A program made the position numbers and the translations under genes. Of a stretch of DNA of 64,000 nucleotides, positions 52,332 through 61,539 are shown in pieces. This stretch comes from Treponema sp. (GTDB lineage Bacteria > Spirochaetota > Spirochaetia > Treponematales > Treponemataceae), in assembly GCA_022510905.1 (NCBI GenBank), contig JAFLSN010000010.1, forward strand, positions 1 through 64,000. Direction: 5' to 3'. Each line of letters opens with the position of its first letter. Within the stretch, counting starts at the first letter, position 1. Under the pieces are notes generated by a model that did not search any database, was not told the origin of the DNA, and worked only from the letters and a program-made list of their open reading frames with translations.

Positions 52332-53840
52332 TCAGAACACAACCTGTGCGGTTATTTTTCCTGTCCAGTTTAAAAAAGATCTTTTGCGGCCAAACGCAAG
52401 TGAGCCCTGTACGGTATTTTTTGTGATTTCGCGTCCCTGTATGGAGCTCTGGGCTGAAAGCAGAACCGATGTGACGAACACCCGTTTTGGTTTGAATTCC
52501 GCAGAAAAGCCCAGCGTTGTCTTGCTCCCCTTCCGCTCACCCTGAACCGCACATTTCCATGAAAGCGGCTTGACAGTTCCAGAAAGCGTTGTTTTTGCCG
52601 ACACCGTTACGTCATCTGATTTTGTGGAACCGCTTCCACCTGCCTGAGTGCTTATTGTCAGGGCTTTGAGCTTATACGTCGCGGCAGCCTTCACCGTTAC
52701 TTTTTGGAAGTCTTCAAGCTCATCGCCAATCGAGGGAGATTCCGTGCACCACTGCATCTGCGCAGACATGCCAACCCGGAGTCTTCCCGGTCCCACTGTA
52801 CTCGCATACTGCGGATTAAAGGCAACTATAAACGGCGTTCTAGGCTGTGCTCCATTTGCCGTGATAAGCGAGTTGTCAGCCGCATATACCGATGTGGCAA
52901 TCACCCAATGTCTAAACACCAGAGAATTTTGGCTCCGTGCCCACCAAAACGCGCCGCCAAAAGGATTTTCATGCACACCGACAGCTGTAGAGCTTGTCAA
53001 ACGCCACACCGAAAAAGCACACAGTCCTTCCAATGAAATATGCCGCGTAGTATTATATGGACGTGTTTTGAACCACCATAAAGTCGTTTCGTTTTTGCCG
53101 TACACAGAAGCAGCCCCGCTAAGCGAAACCGAAAAAGCTCTAAACCCGGGGATCGAGATACGCATGCCAGTGTGGGCCAGCACAGTTCCAGACTCTGTGT
53201 AGCCAAGCTGAATGGTCGGAAGACGAACGCTCGGGTCATTCTGGACTGAAATCGCAACTGCAAGTTCAGGTGGATAGGTTGAAAACAAAGGAAGCGACGG
53301 GTTCAGCCCGGAATTCAAAAGCGATGGGGTTCCCAGAGTGGAAAGCAAAGCTGGCCTGGGATTTTTTAGCCGCGACCAGCTTTGCGAAAATCGGAGCGTT
53401 CCGGCAAACACCGTAAACGTGTACGGAACAAGTGGAATGCCAAATGAATAAGAAATCCCATAGCGCGGTTTGAACTTAGAAAGCCCATTTTCGCGCACAG
53501 CTTCTCCAAGCGCGGAAAAATCTGAAAATGCGGTGTAAGGAAGAGCCATGGCCCCTATTACCGTAACATCACGGCATACAACGCGGGCCCCGACAGTTCC
53601 TTTTACCTCCATAAGTCCCAATGCCTGGGTAACGTGATTCCGATTTTTCTGCTCGCGGTCTGCATCGGTCATTTCCGCAGCGGGAATAAATTCATCATCT
53701 GAAAACAAATCTGACATGTCCTGCACAGGAACAAGCAGCTGTCCTGCCGTGTACAGGTCGAGCCGCGTTAAAATTGGAAACGCAGCAACTCCGCTCATGC
53801 AGAGGCAAAAAAGAAGTCCTATAAAAAGCAATACTTTCAT
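52332..53840 (-). CDS. Probable outer membrane beta-barrel protein
   Basis: 502 residues with a signal peptide (MKVLLFIGLLFCLCMSGVAAF). The mature part has many alternating polar and hydrophobic stretches (for example HISLEGLCAFSVWRLTSS and FKPKRVFVTSVLLSAQ) and ends in VVF, the terminal phenylalanine expected for BAM-inserted barrels. The region around 30-80 is acidic and probably periplasmic. I recognise no family; it has the character of treponemal barrel candidates, but that is architecture only. No clear promoter or ribosome site. It follows the HAD gene by about 130 bases on the same strand. Confidence 0.65.
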   Translation of the reverse strand: MKVLLFIGLLFCLCMSGVAAFPILTRLDLYTAGQLLVPVQDMSDLFSDDEFIPAAEMTDADREQKNRNHVTQALGLMEVKGTVGARVVCRDVTVIGAMALPYTAFSDFSALGEAVRENGLSKFKPRYGISYSFGIPLVPYTFTVFAGTLRFSQSWSRLKNPRPALLSTLGTPSLLNSGLNPSLPLFSTYPPELAVAISVQNDPSVRLPTIQLGYTESGTVLAHTGMRISIPGFRAFSVSLSGAASVYGKNETTLWWFKTRPYNTTRHISLEGLCAFSVWRLTSSTAVGVHENPFGGAFWWARSQNSLVFRHWVIATSVYAADNSLITANGAQPRTPFIVAFNPQYASTVGPGRLRVGMSAQMQWCTESPSIGDELEDFQKVTVKAAATYKLKALTISTQAGGSGSTKSDDVTVSAKTTLSGTVKPLSWKCAVQGERKGSKTTLGFSAEFKPKRVFVTSVLLSAQSSIQGREITKNTVQGSLAFGRKRSFLNWTGKITAQVVF

Positions 53841-53971
53841 GCTTCAATATGTGCAACAAAAGAATGTTTTTTACCACAAATCGGACTTGCATTTTTATTT
53901 CAGATATTTCAAATAGAACAACGCACACCTGCGCAAAACTGGCTGGAAGCAATTTTTGGCACAACAGGCGA

Positions 53972-54613
53972 CTACAAAAGCTCGGGCAACCGGTACACGT
54001 CTTCCACGCCTTGAACAAGAACCGCGCCCATGCCCAGCTCCAGCGGCAAAGCCAAATCAATATCGTAGCGGTCGCCTACACTAAGGCATGCTGAAAAAGG
54101 AACTCCCGTCAACGCGAAAACAGCATCAAGCATTTCTCGGGAAGGTTTCGATTTATTGCACGTGTCAAGGCCGACAACAAAAGGAAGCAGATGGTCAACA
54201 CCGATTGCTTTTAACGTGCGCCGTGCGGCTTTTACGGGGTTGTTTGTAACGCATATAAGTCGATATTTTTTTTGCAAGTCGCAAAGAGTTTTCTGGAGAT
54301 TTGAATCTTCTTTTAAAAACTGCTCAGGATTCAGCAATTCATCGCGCCACTTGATGCTGGTTTCGATGGGCACACCAAATGCGGGGAATGTATTCCCCAA
54401 GCTGATTTTGGCTCCGTTGTGTGCAGCGGCCCATTCACGACGGTAGTCACCAATCATGCGGCGGGCCTCATCCTCGGGAATGCCCCGCAGATGCGCAAAA
54501 TGCCGAATCTGCACATCAACCTGCTCAAACACGTAAGCGTCGCTGGTGTAAAGGGTACCGTCAATGTCAAAAACAATGGCTTCTGTTTTTTGCGGAATTT
54601 TATACACCGTCAT
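53972..54613 (-). CDS. HAD-superfamily phosphatase
   Basis: 213 residues. The nucleophile motif DIDGTLYTSD lies near residue 16, motif II is VTNNPVKAARRTLK near 122, motif III is the lysine in CNKSKPSREMLDAV, and motif IV is SVGDRYDIDLALP near 180. The cap is a small helical bundle, as in phosphoglycolate phosphatase-type enzymes. ATG 54613 has AAGGAG six bases upstream and overlaps the kinase stop by four bases; the longer frame to 54664 lacks a site. Being co-translated with an FGGY kinase and PRPP synthetase suggests a sugar or nucleotide phosphate substrate, but this is inference. Confidence 0.9.
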   Translation of the reverse strand: MTVYKIPQKTEAIVFDIDGTLYTSDAYVFEQVDVQIRHFAHLRGIPEDEARRMIGDYRREWAAAHNGAKISLGNTFPAFGVPIETSIKWRDELLNPEQFLKEDSNLQKTLCDLQKKYRLICVTNNPVKAARRTLKAIGVDHLLPFVVGLDTCNKSKPSREMLDAVFALTGVPFSACLSVGDRYDIDLALPLELGMGAVLVQGVEDVYRLPELL

Positions 54614-55899
54614 GCAAAACTCCTTGAACATATTGCCGGCTCGAAACGTCTTGCGGTACGGCACATGGAATCGGCGGCATCCTGAATCGAATCATACAGC
54701 CCCAGCCCTGTTGCAGCAAAAATGGCATCGCCCAGCAGTTCAGCGTCGGTGCAGACAGGAAGCAGAATAGTCCGCTCCAGCACATCGCACTTGCACTGGT
54801 TCCACCGACTGTTAGAAGCCTGGCCACCGGTCACCGTCATGCACGGAGGATTCAGTCCGGCGGCAGAAGTTACGGCATGGACGGCATTTTTTACTTCGGA
54901 AGCAATGCTGAACATGACTCTTTTTCCGTTTTGCAGTTCCGCAGGACTTTTTTCAGTTGCAGAAAAAAAAGCATCCACCGCTTGTGCAGATGTGATTTCG
55001 GTTCCTAAAAAATGTTCCAGCCGCCTCCTGCATTCGGCAAACCGAATTCCAGTATCAGGAAGCAGTACGCTCACATTCCACAGCCCGGGAATCGGCGAAG
55101 GCAAGGTTCGAAGCCCGGTGCCATACACGGGACTGTCTGTGCACAGGTTCACGCCCTCGCTGGAGCCTGCCCGGTCGCAAAGTGCCCCCACGCGCAGTGT
55201 GTTTGTGCCTACCAATGCTGAAACAAAATCCGGCGCGCCGTAAAACACGGGAAGTCCTTCAAGTTCATAAAGAAATTCTGTTTCAGGCTGCCCGGTTTTA
55301 GGTGAACGGGAAGAGCCATTTTGGGCCACCCGTTTAACGCAGTCGTCTGCATGCAGAACCCCTGCACGGGTTGCGGGAGCGCAGAACGGTGGAAGTTTTT
55401 GAGCTTCGTGCGGCAAAAGCCCCGCCGAGCACAGCGTGTCATAAGTCCAATAGGCAGACGTATAACGGGACTCAGGCAGAATGGTTTTAACAGCGCCTGT
55501 AAGCTGCCAAATCAAAAATTCCGGCGCACCCAACAGCCACTGGCTGCTGCTGAAGGCGATGCCGAACCGTTCTTTAAATGCCACAATGCGCGGAATAAAA
55601 AGTGACCGGGTTTGCAGCGACGGCACCGCTTCGTGCCATGGCAGCGTGGTACCGTCTTGCGCACAGAGCGTAGGACCGTTTCCGCTTATGCACAGTGCGT
55701 CAACACCGCGCAGAGGATGCAATGTCTGTATTTCACGCAGGGCAAGGCAGAAGGCGGGGAACCACTCAAGTGACGCATGGCGTGTGCCGGACTTTACAAA
55801 GTGCTGGCGGCTCAATGCAAGAGGCGTTCCTGCGCCGTCAATCAATGCGGCTTTAAGTGAAGAAGTTCCGATGTCCACGCACAAAAAAAGGCTGTTCAT
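54610..55899 (-). CDS. FGGY-family carbohydrate kinase (xylulokinase-like)
   Basis: 429 residues. The ASKHA fold opens LCVDIGTSSLKAALIDG (phosphate 1), has ALCISGNGPTLCA, and the adenosine motif TVTGGQASNSRWNQ near 355. Xylulokinase-like members phosphorylate xylulose, ribulose or related sugars; the residues reading the sugar are not conclusive and the approximately 430-residue length is slightly short for the family. The ATG at 55899 is the first that opens with the conserved strand; a codon nine upstream overlaps prs. No strong ribosome binding site is seen, so translation probably depends on prs. It overlaps the HAD gene. Confidence 0.88.
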   Translation of the reverse strand: MNSLFLCVDIGTSSLKAALIDGAGTPLALSRQHFVKSGTRHASLEWFPAFCLALREIQTLHPLRGVDALCISGNGPTLCAQDGTTLPWHEAVPSLQTRSLFIPRIVAFKERFGIAFSSSQWLLGAPEFLIWQLTGAVKTILPESRYTSAYWTYDTLCSAGLLPHEAQKLPPFCAPATRAGVLHADDCVKRVAQNGSSRSPKTGQPETEFLYELEGLPVFYGAPDFVSALVGTNTLRVGALCDRAGSSEGVNLCTDSPVYGTGLRTLPSPIPGLWNVSVLLPDTGIRFAECRRRLEHFLGTEITSAQAVDAFFSATEKSPAELQNGKRVMFSIASEVKNAVHAVTSAAGLNPPCMTVTGGQASNSRWNQCKCDVLERTILLPVCTDAELLGDAIFAATGLGLYDSIQDAADSMCRTARRFEPAICSRSFA

Positions 55900-55913
55900 G
55901 GCACAGAATTTGG

Positions 55914-57197
55914 CTACTGCGCGCAACCTTCGGGCTCGGCACTGTTTTTTTCTGAACTGTCGGGGCGGCTCGCTTTTATCATTTTGTCGATAATCGTGCG
56001 GTTGTCAAGAAGATCGCTCAGAGACTGCTCATGGTGCAGACGTGTTATCACGTTTGCGAAAAGGCCGCTCACGTTCGTGCTGATGTACCATTCACGCTTT
56101 AAAAGTTCTTCGTGGTATACGGCGTTAGTTCCGATAATGCGGTAGAACAGCCCCTGCCTGTATGCATCATCGAACAGCTGCACGGCGTTTCCCGTAAAAA
56201 ACGGCAGACTGATTGCGGCAATCACTTTGGTGGCACCTTGTTCATGCAAAAACGACATGGCCTTGAGCAGGGTGCCGCCTGTGCCAAGCATGTCATCGGC
56301 CATAAACGCAACCTTTCCGTGCACATCGCCCAGCAGTTTTATGCTCTTGATGTTCGTGTTTTTTGCATCCTGCGTAACAATCGAATAATCACGCTCTTTG
56401 TAAATCATGGCGAGCGGTTTTTTGAGCCCCGTGGCATAAAACTTGTTGCGGTCAATGGCCCCGGTGTCGGGGCTCACCACCACGAGGTCTTCCTTGGTAA
56501 GATCAACCACTTTTGCAAGCTCGCGGATGATCTGATAGCTGGCATGCAGATTTTCAAGATGCGTGTGTCCAAAAGCATTGACAATTTCACGCGAATGAAT
56601 GTCAAGTGTTATGATGCGGCGCACTTCCATGCTTTCATAGATGTGGCCAAGCAGCGCCGCCGTAAGTCCTTCGCGCCCTTTCTTTTTGTGCTGACGGCTG
56701 TACGGATACACGGGAAGAACCAGCGTAATCTGTCTGGCACCAGCCTGCCGAACGGCGTCAATAGTAACCAGCAGCCCCATAACATGGTCGTTCACACTGA
56801 GGGTCATCATGTTTTTTCCGTCATTCAGTGAAAGCGGCTCATGATTTTCAACGTCCTGAAAAATGAACACGTCCTTGCCACGGATGCAGTCGTTCAGCTC
56901 AGCCTTGAATTCACCGTTGGCGAAATAAGTAAAACTGGTATTTACTTTAAAGAGCGGCGGGCGATATTTGTCAACCTGTCCCCGAATGCATAAATCACTG
57001 GTGTGCAGGTCGTTTTCCAAGTTAATCTGCTGAATAAGCCGGTCTTTTTCAAGCGCGTACCGTTTTGAAATAACATCGCTTTTTAAGGAAAAACGATGCT
57101 TATACATATGGCGCAAATGGGTAATCACTTCGTTGGCAAAAGATTCCCCTCCAGGGCAGGCAACCACGGCAAGGTTCGTAGGCTCTGAATACGGCAT
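55914..57197 (-). CDS. prs: Ribose-phosphate pyrophosphokinase, long form
   Basis: 427 residues, against about 315 in most bacteria. It makes PRPP from ribose 5-phosphate and ATP. Recognisable motifs are FKVNTSFTYFANGEFKAEL, VYPYSRQHKKKGREGLTA, LDIHSREIVNAFGHT, VVVSPDTGAIDRNKFY and the PRPP loop FMADDMLGTGGTLLKAM. The extra length sits in the N-terminal part (residues 1-90, with RFSLKSDVISKRYALEKDR) and in a C-terminal tail. This long form is found in some spirochaetes. ATG 57197 has GAGGAG seven bases upstream. A TTGACC-N18-TACAAT promoter lies in front. The kinase and HAD genes follow in the same operon. Confidence 0.88.
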   Translation of the reverse strand: MPYSEPTNLAVVACPGGESFANEVITHLRHMYKHRFSLKSDVISKRYALEKDRLIQQINLENDLHTSDLCIRGQVDKYRPPLFKVNTSFTYFANGEFKAELNDCIRGKDVFIFQDVENHEPLSLNDGKNMMTLSVNDHVMGLLVTIDAVRQAGARQITLVLPVYPYSRQHKKKGREGLTAALLGHIYESMEVRRIITLDIHSREIVNAFGHTHLENLHASYQIIRELAKVVDLTKEDLVVVSPDTGAIDRNKFYATGLKKPLAMIYKERDYSIVTQDAKNTNIKSIKLLGDVHGKVAFMADDMLGTGGTLLKAMSFLHEQGATKVIAAISLPFFTGNAVQLFDDAYRQGLFYRIIGTNAVYHEELLKREWYISTNVSGLFANVITRLHHEQSLSDLLDNRTIIDKMIKASRPDSSEKNSAEPEGCAQ

Positions 57198-57227
57198 GTC
57201 AGCGCTCCTCGTTTTTTGATGGAGCTT

Positions 57228-57257
57228 ATTGTATCGTAAAAGAGCCCCACAGGTCAA
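57228..57257 (-). promoter_or_regulatory. Promoter of the prs operon
   Basis: TTGACC (57252-57257) and TACAAT (57228-57233), 18 bases apart, predict a leader of about 25 bases with a ribosome binding site. The first gene is prs. Confidence 0.6.
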
Positions 57258-57342
57258 TGTAGCGTAAATGGCCACCGCCTTGTACAAAAAGCCACAAGGC
57301 AGTCGGTTTCGGCTTTGATTCGGAATGATTACCGTGTGACTT

Positions 57343-57396
57343 TTGATTCGTGCGGAAAGAATACATACCGTGCTTCTGCATCTGGTCGTGTTGATT
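57343..57396 (+). repeat. Dispersed repeat, copy R11 (54 bp class)
   Basis: TTGATTCGTGCGGAAAG to CTGGTCGTGTTGATT, the same shortened form as R6. It lies between the prs promoter and the next gene, upstream of no plus-strand gene. Confidence 0.75.
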
Positions 57397-57422
57397 AAAA
57401 CAACATTTTTGCAGCCGGAGCC

Positions 57423-58568
57423 TCATTCCACTTCAAGAATATTGTTTGCAACGGCATCGTTTTCCTGTTTCTGCTGGTTCTGCTCCATCACAAAACGAAT
57501 AAAGTGGTCTTCGAGTGTTTTATGCGGCCCTTCAAGATGAAGCCGATGGCGGACACGGGCATTGTCGCGCCGAACCGTATACAGCAAATAAAAATCGCGG
57601 TAGTCAAGGCTGACGTCCGTTTTTACACGCTCACCAAGATATGAACTCACTTCATCACGGCCAATCGCCTTTATTCCCTGTTCTCTCAGCAAGTTTTTGA
57701 GACGCAGAATCTGTTCATATGAAATGCCAAACAGGAATTCTTCCATGGCATGGCTTACATTGATGTCAGAAAGCCGCTGCTTTATAAAGCTGTTCCACTG
57801 CTCGTCCATCTGTACCGTTACCAGCAGCAGCTCGCTTGTGCCCATCATGGTGCCAAACGCAGGAGCGAGCCGCCGCCTGGCCTGCCACACGTTCTGCAGC
57901 ACCGGCGCAATGTCGGTGATAGCCTGGTCAGAGCGGTGCTCCCACAGGATGATAAGCGAATTGGCAAGCTGGCGCCGCAGTTCCATGGAAAGCGTTTTGT
58001 CATGAATCAAGTTAAGATACACGTCTTCCGCCATGAGCGTGAACATCATCGAAACCGTTTCGTCAGCATATTCTTTTACAGCTTTTTCGTCCATGTGGGC
58101 ATAGTCACGCGCAAGCTTAGACATTGAAAAGAAGGTATGGATTTTTGTAACCAAAAAACCTTTTCCGAGCGAAGCCTTCGACGGCATGTGCAGCGATGTA
58201 TCGCCGTCTTCCTGGTATGAAATAATGCTTTCCACCAGAGCCTCGGGAGTTCGCACGGATGATGTGGTGGAAGTACGCTCCAGCAACGACGGAAACTGCG
58301 CGATAGCCTTTGCGAGATTCTGCACATCGCGCAGACGTTTTTCAAGGTGCTCTATGCGGTCGGGCGCATATCGGTGCAGGGCATCCAACAGCTTGCGAAC
58401 CAGCCGTTCCTGCGCCGGAGTCAAAATCACAATGCCGGTCTGGATGGCATCATGATTTATTTCATTCTGGTCAAAAAATTCGTCAATATTTACCGAAGTA
58501 AATTCAAGATTATTTTGTGCAAGAGCATCTGTAGGTTCTTTTATTCCTGCGACATCTATTGTTTCCAC
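57423..58568 (-). CDS. Conserved protein of unknown function, helical
   Basis: 381 residues, mostly helical and charged, without signal peptide or membrane segment. An N-terminal approximately 60 residues is acidic (NLEFTSVNIDEFFDQNEIN), then long helices (RLVRKLLDALHRYAPDRI, LEKRLRDVQNLAKAI). The central part, YAHMDEKAVKEYADETVSMM to QLANSLIILWEHRSD, may form a repeat-like domain. I recognise no family. The start is set at GTG 58568, where AAAGGTGGTGAT stands in front; no ATG of the frame has a site. A promoter (TTGAAA-N16-TATACT at 58697-58724) gives a leader of about 120 bases with an 8-bp hairpin just before the start. Confidence 0.72.
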   Translation of the reverse strand: METIDVAGIKEPTDALAQNNLEFTSVNIDEFFDQNEINHDAIQTGIVILTPAQERLVRKLLDALHRYAPDRIEHLEKRLRDVQNLAKAIAQFPSLLERTSTTSSVRTPEALVESIISYQEDGDTSLHMPSKASLGKGFLVTKIHTFFSMSKLARDYAHMDEKAVKEYADETVSMMFTLMAEDVYLNLIHDKTLSMELRRQLANSLIILWEHRSDQAITDIAPVLQNVWQARRRLAPAFGTMMGTSELLLVTVQMDEQWNSFIKQRLSDINVSHAMEEFLFGISYEQILRLKNLLREQGIKAIGRDEVSSYLGERVKTDVSLDYRDFYLLYTVRRDNARVRHRLHLEGPHKTLEDHFIRFVMEQNQQKQENDAVANNILEVE

Positions 58569-58696
58569 ATCACCACCTTTTTTGAAAGTCAAAACTGCAA
58601 CGGTTTTGCACGCAAAACCACCGCACCAACGAAAGTCCACACGCGCCGCGTACAGCTTCCGATACTCCTTGGCGAAAACGCAAAAAGAACATTGCC

Positions 58697-58724
58697 AGTA
58701 TAGCACACTTTCTGGGATTTTCAA
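58697..58724 (-). promoter_or_regulatory. Promoter with a long leader
   Basis: TTGAAA (58719-58724) and TATACT (58697-58702), 16 bases apart. The 120-base leader contains the perfect hairpin GGTTTTGC/GCAAAACC (58602-58619). It could hold a regulatory element, but no riboswitch fold was recognised. Confidence 0.55.
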
Positions 58725-58896
58725 CAAAAAAATATGCCAAGAGAGTGGAATTCAACATGTTAGAATACACTAAAACCGAGCGCCTGACGCAGTTCATTTT
58801 GAGGCGCAGGCACAAAATCCGTTTTCCAGGCAAGTGCTGCGGAGACAGCCCCAGTCAGATTTAAAATACAGGCCCGCCCATCTGAATGGCAAGATT

Positions 58897-59745
58897 CTAC
58901 CACATAACCCAAGCGGCCTGGACAGTAAAATGCTTTTGGCGCTCCGCAAGCGGCATGTCACGCGGAAGGCCGATTGTTTCCCTCCTAAACGAGCCGAATG
59001 TACTGTTGCAGCAGGTGCAGTCGCGGCTTACGGCAATGTTGTCTTCGTTTACGCCCAACTCTTTTAAGAGCGAAAGATTCGCCTTTGCAAGCGAAAGGCG
59101 ATACCGCAGATCCCGCGCAGGCGGAACCTGTTCGACCGCCACAGGCTCTCCCTTTTTTCTGTCACCTGGAAAAAAAATGCCATGCTGGGTACGAATCTCT
59201 GTTACGCAGTCTGGAGTAAAATTCACGCGGAAATACTGTGCCCTTTCTTCGTCAACCGTATAGCAGCAGCTGCGGATATGCGGCCCCAGCACCACGCTGA
59301 ACCTTTCCCTGCGCGCACCGTACACCTTTTCTGCACGTTCAATAGCATCGCGCACAATGCCCGTGCCACGCCATCCTGAATGTAACACGCCGAAAACACC
59401 AGCCGCCGGCTCATACAAAAAAATGGGCATACAGTCCGCAACAGTCACCACCGGAAGCAGCGCATGGTTCGTGGTGATAATACCATCGCCTTGCTGACCT
59501 TCAAGCTCCGAAGCATGTTCAACAGAAAAAACCGTATGGGAATGAATCAGCTCTACTTGCGCCAGTTCCCTGTCACCACCGCACAGGTCATTAAAAAAAC
59601 GGAAACGGTTTTCATTCACTTCGTTCCAGCGGAAACGCATTGAACCGGCAGCACGGAGCGTCATGCCCCACCAAGGCCCGTTAGAAAGAGGCGCGTTCTG
59701 TGCATAAAACGGCCCGCGCACAAACTTGCGACTTTGCTGCTTCAT
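58897..59745 (-). CDS. pgeF: Multicopper polyphenol oxidase/laccase-domain protein (YfiH/PgeF family)
   Basis: 282 residues. The family's metal-site motifs are present: LIHSHTVFSVEHA, TVADCMPIFLYEP, GVLHSGWRGTGIV, GPHIRSCCYTVDE and DCTCCNSTFGSFRRE. YfiH/PgeF proteins act as purine nucleoside phosphorylases or edit peptidoglycan precursors; the assay, not the motif, decides. It starts five bases past the DUF5312 stop (TAG) with no visible ribosome binding site, so it is probably translated with that gene. The symbol follows the family usage in E. coli. Confidence 0.88.
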   Translation of the reverse strand: MKQQSRKFVRGPFYAQNAPLSNGPWWGMTLRAAGSMRFRWNEVNENRFRFFNDLCGGDRELAQVELIHSHTVFSVEHASELEGQQGDGIITTNHALLPVVTVADCMPIFLYEPAAGVFGVLHSGWRGTGIVRDAIERAEKVYGARRERFSVVLGPHIRSCCYTVDEERAQYFRVNFTPDCVTEIRTQHGIFFPGDRKKGEPVAVEQVPPARDLRYRLSLAKANLSLLKELGVNEDNIAVSRDCTCCNSTFGSFRRETIGLPRDMPLAERQKHFTVQAAWVMW

Positions 59746-59750
59746 ATAAA

Positions 59751-61481
59751 CTACACCGCACTGGGAATGTCAATGCTTTCCAGCTCAGAAACCATTTCGT
59801 AAGAACGTCGTATGCCCAGCCTAAAAGACTGCAAGTTTGCGATAAAAGCCTTGTTTTTGCTGCCCTGAATGCTATGTATGTTTGAAACGCGCCCATACAG
59901 CGATGTGGACCGTTCACCTGTCATCGCATCAAGAATCTGCTGCATGGGGCGGGACGCTTTGCCAAATTCGGTGATGCAGTTGAAGGCAGTGCGCTCAAGT
60001 TCAGCCATGATGTTTTTTATGTGTATCTCGTCACTTTCGGCAGGCTCATCGAGCGAGGCATAGCGGATAAAATCCATGCCCCATTCGCCGGCAGCAGAAA
60101 GCTGGTTTGCAAGAACATCGAGATCGTCATTGATTTTATTGAAGGCGGCAACCAAATCGGTGAATTCGCCCCGGTTTTCTTTGACCACAAATTCAGCTTC
60201 CAGCGAAATGATTTTCAGAAACCCGCGGTATTTCAAGAAAAATTCCTTGAATGTATAATTCAAGAACCCGAGCGAAAGTTCATAACGGAATGACCCGCTC
60301 CAGATTTTTTCCCATGGCCTGAATGGAAACAGAGGATAGTTTGAAAGACCAAAATATTCGTTCAGTTTTGCCTTTAGCTGCTCTTTTTTATAATCATGCA
60401 CCCACTGGTTCCACCGCAAGTCAAAAAGCCGCTTCCATTCCTCTTTATAAATGGCAAACCAGTCTTCGCCGCCGCTGAAAGTTCTGGGAACGAACTGCGA
60501 GTTGTCAAGCACCAGACAGGTCAACGACTTTATTGGAACGGTGTCAACAAACAGCGAAAGGTGGGCCAGATATGCCGCGCATTGATCCATGAACTGGTTG
60601 CCGGCTTCTTCCTGCCCGTCGGCATCTTCTTCCGATTCAGACTGGAGCGCGTGGTGCTTCTGCCAGTCGAACAAAAAAAGCGCTTTCAGCACTTCCTCGG
60701 GAATAACGTGCTCACCGCACAGTACACGTGCAATCACCGGAAAATCAGATGCAACCTGGTTGATAAAACATTCCTTGTGATTGTCTTCCATGATATTGAA
60801 TTTGGAAAGCACCTTTTCAAATGGAAGCCGCACGAACTGGCACAGCCAGTCAACACTGCGCACTGCCACGTACATCGCCTTTTTTTTGTCAGAAGGGATT
60901 TTTTGCAGAATATCATCAAGATTGCGAAGCAGGCTCGACCGCATCTCGGTATTGAGCGTTCTGTCCATGGAATAGGAATAAGGATTTGCCCGATTTTTAA
61001 TGTCAGTGGCCATGTCAGGAATCACTATGTTTCCCAGAATCACATAAAATGAACCGCGGGCCTGTGCGTACCGCTCAAGGTATGGCTTAAAAAAATCGGC
61101 CACGTGCTTGAGCTCCGAGAATTTTTCGTAGAAAACGGTGCACAGCACGTGGCGCCTGTAATCAATCAAGCCCGGGCTGCGGCGTTCAATAACGCGAGCC
61201 ATATTGTCAAGAATGTCTTTGTTGAATGTTTTTTCCGCCGTCCGCCCGGAAACAAGCGAGCGCACAAGCACCCACAGGCGGTAGACCAACGACTGCTTGC
61301 CGAGCTGCAACTTCAAGTTTCTTGCGGTCTCTTTTTCGTCAAATTCTTCAGGGGCTTCTATTCCGGAATTGCCCGGCACCGTGCCATGCCCCATTTTTTG
61401 CAGAAAATCACGGCGTTCATCTTCAGTCAAACCTGCCACCAGAGAATCAAATGTTTGACTTTTTTTTCCTTTTGAGCCCAT
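59751..61481 (-). CDS. DUF5312-family spirochaete protein
   Basis: 576 residues, without signal peptide and with a short hydrophobic patch near 65-80 (LVYRLWVLVRSLVS). It is helical and charged throughout, for example YRRHVLCTVFYEKFSELKHV and PFRPWEKIWSGSFRYELSLG. The overall pattern and the length agree with DUF5312 proteins known from treponemes, whose function is unknown. The ATG at 61481 is fixed by the promoter TTTACC-N17-TATAAT ending six bases before it, so the transcript should start at the A of the ATG. pgeF follows immediately and probably shares the message. Confidence 0.7.
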   Translation of the reverse strand: MGSKGKKSQTFDSLVAGLTEDERRDFLQKMGHGTVPGNSGIEAPEEFDEKETARNLKLQLGKQSLVYRLWVLVRSLVSGRTAEKTFNKDILDNMARVIERRSPGLIDYRRHVLCTVFYEKFSELKHVADFFKPYLERYAQARGSFYVILGNIVIPDMATDIKNRANPYSYSMDRTLNTEMRSSLLRNLDDILQKIPSDKKKAMYVAVRSVDWLCQFVRLPFEKVLSKFNIMEDNHKECFINQVASDFPVIARVLCGEHVIPEEVLKALFLFDWQKHHALQSESEEDADGQEEAGNQFMDQCAAYLAHLSLFVDTVPIKSLTCLVLDNSQFVPRTFSGGEDWFAIYKEEWKRLFDLRWNQWVHDYKKEQLKAKLNEYFGLSNYPLFPFRPWEKIWSGSFRYELSLGFLNYTFKEFFLKYRGFLKIISLEAEFVVKENRGEFTDLVAAFNKINDDLDVLANQLSAAGEWGMDFIRYASLDEPAESDEIHIKNIMAELERTAFNCITEFGKASRPMQQILDAMTGERSTSLYGRVSNIHSIQGSKNKAFIANLQSFRLGIRRSYEMVSELESIDIPSAV

Positions 61482-61487
61482 GGTACA

Positions 61488-61516
61488 ATTATAACCGCTT
61501 GCAAGAGAAAGGTAAA
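61488..61516 (-). promoter_or_regulatory. Leaderless promoter of the DUF5312 gene
   Basis: TTTACC (61511-61516) and the consensus TATAAT (61488-61493) are 17 bases apart. Six bases, TGTACC, separate the -10 box from the ATG. This is the clearest of the leaderless promoters in this window. Confidence 0.75.
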
Positions 61517-61539
61517 GGCTTGTTTCAGAAATGTCATTG

